A DNA stretch of 64,000 bases, taken from Melanocharis versteri (lineage: Eukaryota > Chordata > Aves > Passeriformes > Melanocharitidae). The notes beneath the pieces are model-generated. The model was not told the origin of the DNA. It saw only the letters and a program-made list of their open reading frames with translations, and ran no database searches. Each line of letters starts with the position of its first letter. Position 1 is the stretch's first letter. Position numbers and translations under genes: made by a program. Shown here in pieces: positions 56,915 to 64,000 of this stretch. The stretch spans positions 226,909 to 290,908 of the forward strand of contig VZTG01007438.1 in assembly GCA_013397845.1 (NCBI GenBank). Reading direction: 5' to 3'.

Positions 56915-57811
56915 CTGCATTTTTTATTAGTTACATGAATTCTATACATGAATGAGGACAGCTGACAAATTAACCTTACTGCTTTCAAAGCAAAGGCATG
57001 GGTCATTGTCATGTTCTACCTAACCATACATAACCTATATTGTTTTCCTTCTCCCTTGTTTTATATTTATGCATTTTGTCTTCTCTATTTATGCTTGTTC
57101 TCTAGTTAATTTTTTTTTAGATCTCACCTTTTTTATTGTTAAATTGTTTCAAGTGAAATGATCTCTGTATATCTCTCTTCCTGCAGTCTAATCTTAGCTA
57201 TCAAAGATCAGAGTCAATTACTGAAGTGATTGATATCAAAAGCCATGCTAAACTAAGCTTGTCCTTGAAAATCCTTAACAGGAAGTGCAAAAATATTTTT
57301 AATTTGAAAGATCAATACTTCCAAAGCTTTGCACACATCTGTCATTGTTAAAGCTAACATGTTTTGCTTTCAAAAACCTGTAGGTCATCATGAAATAATG
57401 TGTTCAGCCATAATAGCATGGGATACCTTTTGAGACTGAGGAGAGAGAATATCATCCTAATTAGGGGCACAGGGCTCATTGCTTACGAGGGTCTGTGACT
57501 GGAGATTTCAGGCACAGTCCAATTTCAATCTTGCTTACTGACCTGTCTGTTGATGTTCATGGACAGCCAGTGCACGTACTGGCAGTGGGCAGCTCTGCCA
57601 AAATGACACTGCAAGAGTTGTAGGAAGGCTGTTTGTGCCCTGATTCAAACACCTGAATTATAACATCTTTCCTTCTTAGATAATGACTTTTCTAATGCCA
57701 TATATTTGTGTATGTTGATGTAATCATTATGCTACAGTTAGTGATATGTTCTGACAATTTATATAATCATACCTGTATATGAAATTATGATTATATAATA
57801 TGATAACAATA

Positions 57812-57846
57812 TATAATTTATATCATATAGTATGGTATAAATTATA
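57812..57846. repeat. AT-only 11-bp inverted repeat
   Basis: TATAATTTATA (57812-57822) and TATAAATTATA (57836-57846) flank a 13-base loop, in a very AT-rich stretch (57740-57850). Confidence 0.8.
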
Positions 57847-58192
57847 AATCAGATTCCTAACAAAATACAATCTGAACAAAATTTACAAATGTAATTTTTT
57901 TTTACCTAGAAACCTGGTATGAATAATTGCACATATGATAACTTGCCTTTGTACTTTTGATTTATGGAAAAAGGAGAAGCCTGTTATACTAGAAGGAAAT
58001 ATCAGGTAACCAAAATCTACACTCTTGTCATTCTGTATGCTTAATCTCTAAAAGCTACCTATATTTTGCACTGGCTTGATGTGATTAAGAAAAATGCTAG
58101 AAATTACTTGTATGGCAGTAAACTACAATCAAGGCCATAAATGCCAGTCATGATATTTTCAATATTGTTGGTTATATTTAAAGTTTCCTTAC

Positions 58193-58198
58193 AATAAA
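58193..58198 (+). terminator. Possible distal poly(A) signal AATAAA
   Basis: A canonical AATAAA about 2.05 kb after the stop is followed by a T/G-rich region (TTGATATTGTTCTTGTCTTTT begins near 58229). It would give a 3' UTR of about 2 kb, near what I recall for the mammalian mRNA. Confidence 0.4.
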
Positions 58199-58919
58199 CA
58201 ACACTTTTATATATAAAATCTATGTTTATTGATATTGTTCTTGTCTTTTAATTCTATTACCATAAAGTTAAAAGTGACCTATTTATATTCATTTATTAAA
58301 AAATTCATAATTCTTAACACTTCCATGCTGATTTTCATAAATGACATTATGTGGATGCCCTGTCTACTCAGAACAGACAACATGTTGATGCAGTAATTGT
58401 CATAACTACTTTATTTGATGATTTGCTTGTAGTTTATAGCTAAGAAAAAGCTGTGGAGTAACAAATTTAGGATAATCAGAGACTATGGATTTTCTGATTC
58501 CCAAAATACAGCTTCATGTTGCAGCAGTTTTATTGTGTTGCTCTTGGGCACTGGATAATTTCTGGAATTTTCTTTGTTGGTAAATTCAGGGGCGCGTAAC
58601 CAACAGTAACATGTTATCACTTTTTAAGTTTCATCCAAATTATTATATTTCTCATCTGTCAGCACTTGGGATTTCTCCTGGATCTCTTCATATGTATACT
58701 TCAAACATGCCAGGCTTCATGTCATAAATGTGGTGAGTGTTAATCCTAAGAATGAAACCATATCAAGTTACTGATTTTTTTTACAGACCTTTCAATAAAA
58801 AGTAGACAATTCTAATAATTTTAAACAGCACTGTGTCAGGTTTACCTTATTAGACTGTGTCCATGCTTAAGTTACCTGATGTTTCTCTTATTAAAGATTT
58901 TTATTGAGTTTGTTCACTT

Positions 58920-59115
58920 AGTGAAGAGAGAAAATCCTGAGAGAAATCCTGTATGAGAGGCATTCATGGGTTCACATGTTTTACTAACCAGAAGAGAATC
59001 CACATGTCAGAAAATGGGTATTTATAAATGCCTTAACCATGGGGAAAACAATCTGATCGCAGCCCTGAAGTTGATCACAAGACACAAACCCCTGAGGCGA
59101 GCAAGATTCCTTGAT
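58920..59115 (+). pseudogene. Possible degenerate C2H2 zinc-finger relic
   Basis: Around TTTTACTAACCAGAAGAGAATCCAC (split over 58977-59003) the bases resemble the end of a C2H2 finger (L..HQRIH). The stretch after it, through TATAAATGCCTTAACCATGG near 59025, resembles the linker-plus-next-finger pattern (YKCLxCGK). Read this way the next piece gives YKCLNHGENNLIAALKLITR. The second Cys is His and a frameshift lies in the linker, so no working finger remains. The resemblance is by eye only and may be chance. Confidence 0.25.
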
Positions 59116-62100
59116 CCTACTGCTGCCATCACTTTTTAAATGTCAAATGACATTGTGCTCCATGAGATTTAATTCCAATTCACCTGAAATAAACATTTCT
59201 GAAATCATTCCCTTCTGGATTTCCTGTTTAAGGTCCAGAAGTGACCAGTGGTGGAAGTCTTGAGGCAAACCTCTGAAGAGTATTGTGAAACCATTTACAG
59301 CCTAAACCACTGTCACTCCATCTTCTTCCCTCATGTTGTCTCTTCTATTCAGTGAGGACTATTCTGCTCTTTGCTGGAATGGCGGGTTTAGTGTTCTTTT
59401 TGTTCTGGTAGTTTGGTTTTGCTTGAAATGTTTGGTGCTTTAAGCTTTCTGTAAGGTGACTCTGCAGTAGTTATGTCATGATTGTGCCATTTTGTAGTAC
59501 ATGGCACACTTGCCAAGACAAACGTTATTGTTTATTCAATATCAAGAGTTCTCAGATGTGCAAAATCAATATCTTCTGGTCATCCTCCACAGACCTGACA
59601 ATTCTTAGTCTTCTTTTTTCAGATGCTTACTGCATCTGATGGTGTTTGCTCAACAAAGTGCTTTGCTGGAAGTCAATTTGCCACAGCATGGACATTTTTA
59701 CATGCTCTTGCTAAAGATTTTTATGTTATTTCAAAGCTCTTTTTATCCAATCATACATGTGATGATTATAAGTGTCTATTTTTTTGAGTTTCTAAGATGC
59801 TTTCCTGTGTCTGTAGTTCTCAACTATTACTCCAGGGAGGAATTGCCTCTTTGTATGCTGAGTATGTACAAATCTGTGCTATTGACTGTCTTACAAAATT
59901 TAGGATCATTTTCAAATCATTCTGAGAGTTGTATTTCCTTCAGATATATACCAAGGCTGTTTCCAAGTTCTTAGTCTACTTTTTGGCTCAGGAAGATGCT
60001 TAGCAGGCTGGACACTCTCATTCATGGACTGAAAGGAAGCTGAATAATCTTGGTAGGGTATGAAAAGCCCAAATAAATTAGATTTTAACATTGTCTCTTC
60101 CTTCACACCATTTCTCTCTTTCCCTCTAAATGATCTTTCTCCTGGCAGCCAGGTGAAGAGCCAGTGGCAGTAGGGGGATATAAGGCAAGTGGAGTGACTG
60201 GCTGGGTCTGTGCTGGGACACAGTGGCCTGGTTGTCTGGGCAGCCACCCTCCCTTCCTCATCCCCTTTGTCCCACCCCTGCCCCTTCTCTGGTGGCAAAT
60301 CAAAACGAGCTGGAGTGCAGTTCTGGCATTGCCATGGCTGTGTGAATACAATGGGCAGGGTTGTGTTTCTACCAGAGAACTGGCAGAGACCTATGTGTGT
60401 GGGGGGGAACAGGGAAAAGACAAAAACCAAACTATTACAATAAAAGAAGCTGCCCAATCAAGACCATATAAAAACTCTGACATTAGGTTCTACTAGGTCA
60501 CTGTGACAGTATCTGCTGACTCAGCCTTTTCTTACTGAGGTAAATTAAATTAGGACAACCTAAAAATAGCATAATTCATGATATGAATACTTTGTCCTTT
60601 CTTCTTTGAAGGTATTGAATTATTTCAGCTGAGCAGCTATGAAGTTTTGGGAGAGAATAATGCTCTGTGCAGGTCTCTGTGGATGACTAATTTCCAAGTG
60701 AGCCTTTGGGACCTGCTCCCTCACATCTCTGAAGATGCTGAAAACTTAATTCTGATAAATGTCTTGCCTAGAAAAATCCATCCAACTTACCAAGAAGCTC
60801 TATATTCTTTTTCTCTTTGTTGCTTTGTCCTTGTGGGGTCAGGTGGTGTGACTATCTTAAGCAACCTTAGCTTCACTGTACCATTAGTTTTTGGCTGCAT
60901 CTGTATGGCTCTATCATAGGAAATTCTTTGTGCCTGAGACTATTTGCTAGTACTGAGGCACTGAATGACCAACATTCATACTGTTTTCCAGTATTTCTCT
61001 GGGCTCATTTATAAGCTGTCTAGGAAGCTTTTTTCAGCTTTCCATATGGAGTGGCCATATACAGATGGACAACTGAGAATAGTCCTTGGCCTAGGGTAGT
61101 TCCCAAACCGTATCTGAAAATTATTAGATGTTGGCCTGTGCAAAAACTGTACAAGGGCTATTCTAAAATGAATCATATACAGTACAGATGCTTGTATTCT
61201 AGTGCCCAGAAACACTCACTGGCATTTTAACTTACCAACCACCACAGAGGAAACCTACAGTTCTTTTGTAATCTCCTCTTGACTAGTTGCAAGCTTTGAG
61301 CTGGGACGGAGGAGTTTTTTATTTATTAGTCTTCTGGTTTGTCTTTATTTTTTCATAATACTATTGTCAATTTTAATCTTGTTCTATCTTTGTAGGTAAA
61401 AAAAGTTTAGCTAAAACTGGAATCTGTGCCATAATGACAGGAAATAAATTTCTCATTAGTTCCTGACCTGTCTTGGAAGGGAAAAACAATAATCTCTGCC
61501 CTGTTATTTATCCTATTTCTCCTCAATTTGAGTCACTGCAGGAGGTGACTGAAATTTCTCTTCTAGCACTCAAGAGAAAACTTCTTTCCTGGGAGCAACG
61601 AGTTTTCTTTTCCTTTGCTCTTCATTCCCAAGAGCATCTTCTATGAGGAGATTAAGGATGTGAGGTGCAGAGGTGGGATGTTGTTAGGACCGATGACAGA
61701 GCCAGCCACCATTGCAGCTAGCCATGAATGGCCAGTGGAAGAGAGAACGAATACAAACAGCTTTAGGAAATACACAAGTCATTGTGAGAGGAGGAAACTT
61801 GATGTGAGAGGGTCTGGCAGAACGGCTGCAGAGCAGAGGCTGCCACCTTGGGGTAGGAGTAGAAGCTCTGGTGAGCGAGGTTCTTCTGATGTCTGGGGGG
61901 TATTTAGTTAATTACTGAGGGTGAATGTTTATATGCTGATGTGAAAGCTCCTGTAGCAGAATTAAAGTAATGATATGCTGCATTTCAGAGAGGCAGCAGT
62001 AACAGCTGTGTCATAAGGGCAGGATTGACTTTGGACAGGAGGGATTAAAAGTGGAGGTAGGCCCAAACCCAATATATAACATATATTTTACTAATACAAC

Positions 62101-64000
62101 TTTGACTGAAATATTATTAACTTTAAAAATCTACTTTGTGACTTCTTAACTTTGTGGCTGGTAATTTTAAGAGGTAAATAGCTAAGATTCAAATTAATCA
62201 GTATTTTCTAATTGTAGTCTCTCCTGTTTGTTTTGTGCTTCTTGGTAGCCACCTCCAATGTGACAATAACTCAAGACTAACACTTCCCAATCCCCCACCT
62301 TATTTTCTACCTCTTACAACAGCAGAAGCAACTGAATCAGCAAAGCTACCGAGAGTGCCTGTGTTACACAGTATTGATTCATTCTCTGAGCACCCATTCA
62401 TTTGGGCATGGAGTAAGGTGAGGTAGGGTGCGTGGAGGGGGAGTAATGATTTAATTAGAGACCAGGCATTCAGAGCAAGGAGTATGGCATTGACATAATC
62501 TTAATTCTGAAATTTAGATGATACATACTTGCCTTGAGGCAATGGGGTTAGCAAGTAGGCTTTGTTAGTTTTGTGAGTCTTGCTGTCATCTACTGCATGG
62601 ACTACCTGTCCCTTTACTTATTTTCCCTTACATCCTCGCTGAGTAAATGTTAACTTACTGTATGCAAAGGAGAGGTAGATTTGAAAATAAAAAAGCTGTT
62701 ACATGTCTCTTTTTAGAATTTCAAAACAGTTCAGATACTCATCTTTACAAGATTTTAATCTCAGTCCTAGGTAGGATTCATATTTTTGTGCTTTCTGGGT
62801 ATGTCATAGATTCCAGTGTGATATCGAGGCTCTAATTCAGCAATGGTATTTACTTGTCTAGTCCTGTGTCTGGAATCTGGGCCAGCGGATCTCGCAGGAC
62901 TGGGCTTCATATCTAACACTCATGTATGACGCTTTTGTAGAGAACTGAATCTTCACAGCAAATAGCTGTGAAGCTATTTTGTTTTGGGTCCAGAAAGTAC
63001 ATAGCAGGGTGAAAATGTGCTCCATAAGAAGATTCATATCCCTTAGGCCAACAGACTCCTTCTGAAGAAAGATGGGACTCGAGATGGGATTTTGTATTTT
63101 CTGTAGCTGCTTGATCCAGCCTCAGCCATTTCCATCTTCCATGCTCTGGCAGTGGGAGCTTTCAGAAGAGCATGTTGTGAGTTCTACCTTCCAAGGGCGG
63201 TACCACAGGCTTAGAAGCCTGTTTGCAGAGTGGAGACATCTGCATGCCCAGGTCTTCTGCCCCACCTCGATCTGGCAGTGCAGGGTCTGCGCTGAAACTC
63301 ATTAAAAGCCCAAGAAGCTCAGATGTCTCTTCAAAGAGCCTAAAGGCTGTTTAGATGTGTAAGGGAGATCAAAAGAGAAAGGGAAGAAACACAGCCTTAA
63401 AATTAACTTTATCATGGAGTGGTGTTAAAAAGATGGTTTCTGGTTTACCAGTTTTCTATTTACTAAAAGAATGTATTCTAGAGAGGGGATGCCATGAAAG
63501 CTTTCTTATATAAAGATGTATCAGTTATTTAGAAAAAGCCTGAACTGTAAATGTAGGGAAAATGTGAGCTTGTGGGATGTGGGGTAGACAGCTGATATTA
63601 TAAAAGGCTGTCTAGTCACTCAATATTTGAATCTCAATATTACTTTTAAGATTATTTTCCTCAAGGTACTTATTTAAATAACTCATGTTTTCAAATTGGG
63701 AAAATGATCTGTAAAGGGTTAGTTTGTTTGGTCATTAAGCACAGATGATTTTGAGTTAAATTCTATGGCATTGGCTTTTCTACTTTCTTTTAAAGCTAAG
63801 CTTGCTTACAGAGAGTAATAGTTTCCAGTTCATGCTGCAGAAGATACTGGGTGTTTTTCAGAGTAATGTCTGTCTTCAAACAGTGCCTACAGATGGCAGT
63901 GACTTTACTAACAGGCAAACCATCACTTAATGGAAAAGGCAAATCTCAAACTTATGTGCCAAAACCATCTGCAGAATAAGTGTGTTGTGATGCCAAGTAC

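Larger units (their letters stand above)
56145..56932 (+). other. PRKAR2B: PRKAR2B 3' UTR (proximal form)
   Basis: It runs from the TGA to just past the AATAAA at 56909-56914, which is followed by a T-rich element. It contains a striking G/U-rich stretch (about 56262-56341) and an early AATAAA at 56383-56388 without a clear downstream element. The cleavage position is an estimate. A longer form reaching the AATAAA at 58193 is possible. Confidence 0.6.
56933..64000. other. Downstream and intergenic sequence, no gene recognised
   Basis: Apart from a possible longer PRKAR2B 3' UTR to about 58220, a zinc-finger-like relic (58920-59115), an AT-rich inverted repeat (57812-57846) and a GC-richer block with a long antisense frame (59912-60457), nothing supportable was found. 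HBP1 is the usual next gene in vertebrates, but no exon of it was recognised here. Confidence 0.7.

Noticed and set aside
60647..60919. 90-codon frame resembling a membrane protein, possible HBP1 exon
   Set aside because: It shows no HBP1 motif, and no splice or promoter context; hydrophobic runs are common in T-rich random frames.
1..64000. CRISPR arrays, operons, phage or plasmid features
   Set aside because: The split gene with GT-AG introns and the CR1 repeats mark vertebrate nuclear DNA; no regularly spaced direct repeats of CRISPR type were seen.

Overview
The window is a piece of a bird nuclear genome. Two things show this. Ten exons spell out one vertebrate gene, PRKAR2B, the type II-beta regulatory subunit of cAMP-dependent protein kinase. 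The interspersed repeats are mostly CR1 LINEs of the avian type, including copies with the short ATTCTATG-type 3' tail, plus one remnant of an ERVL-like solo LTR of the kind common in songbirds. I infer a bird, probably a neoavian or passerine; the species cannot be told from the sequence alone. No bacterial features, CRISPR arrays, tRNA or rRNA genes were seen.

Layout, all on the + strand. Positions 1-10580 are the end of intron 1; exon 1, which encodes the N-terminal dimerization/docking domain, lies upstream of the window. Exon 2 (10581-10616) is only 36 bases and carries the inhibitor (pseudosubstrate) site. A 27.6 kb intron 2 follows. Exon 3 is at 38190-38242 and exon 4 at 39354-39437; a 10.5 kb intron 4 separates them from the compact cluster of exons 5-11 (49932-56144). 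That cluster encodes the two cAMP-binding domains and ends in a TGA stop. The ten exons join without a frameshift into 316 residues that match the C-terminal three quarters of the mammalian protein. The 3' UTR follows, with a likely poly(A) signal at 56909 and a possible distal one at 58193. From about 56.9 kb to 64 kb no gene was recognised.

Repeats. CR1 pieces lie on the + strand at 836-3047, 3213-3888, 22305-22769, 25282-25765, 44216-44579, 46490-47370 and 50150-50405, with an old degenerate copy at about 36840-37745. On the - strand they lie at 11723-11905 and 15812-16414. An LTR remnant is at 18484-18714, and a degenerate zinc-finger-like relic is suspected near 58920-59115.

Points most worth a second look. 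(1) A 123-base exon-like block in intron 4 (39781-39903) has a good branch point, acceptor and donor. It is open for 41 codons and would fit in phase 0 between exons 4 and 5, giving an unrecognised 41-residue insert just before the first cAMP domain. (2) An 840-base near-identical tandem copy (2372-3211 and 3213-4052) has the window's only N exactly at the junction, which points to a false assembly duplication. (3) A canonical four-run G-quadruplex motif with one-base loops is at 17395-17409. No wholly new biological system is evident; most of the window is ordinary intron and intergenic sequence.
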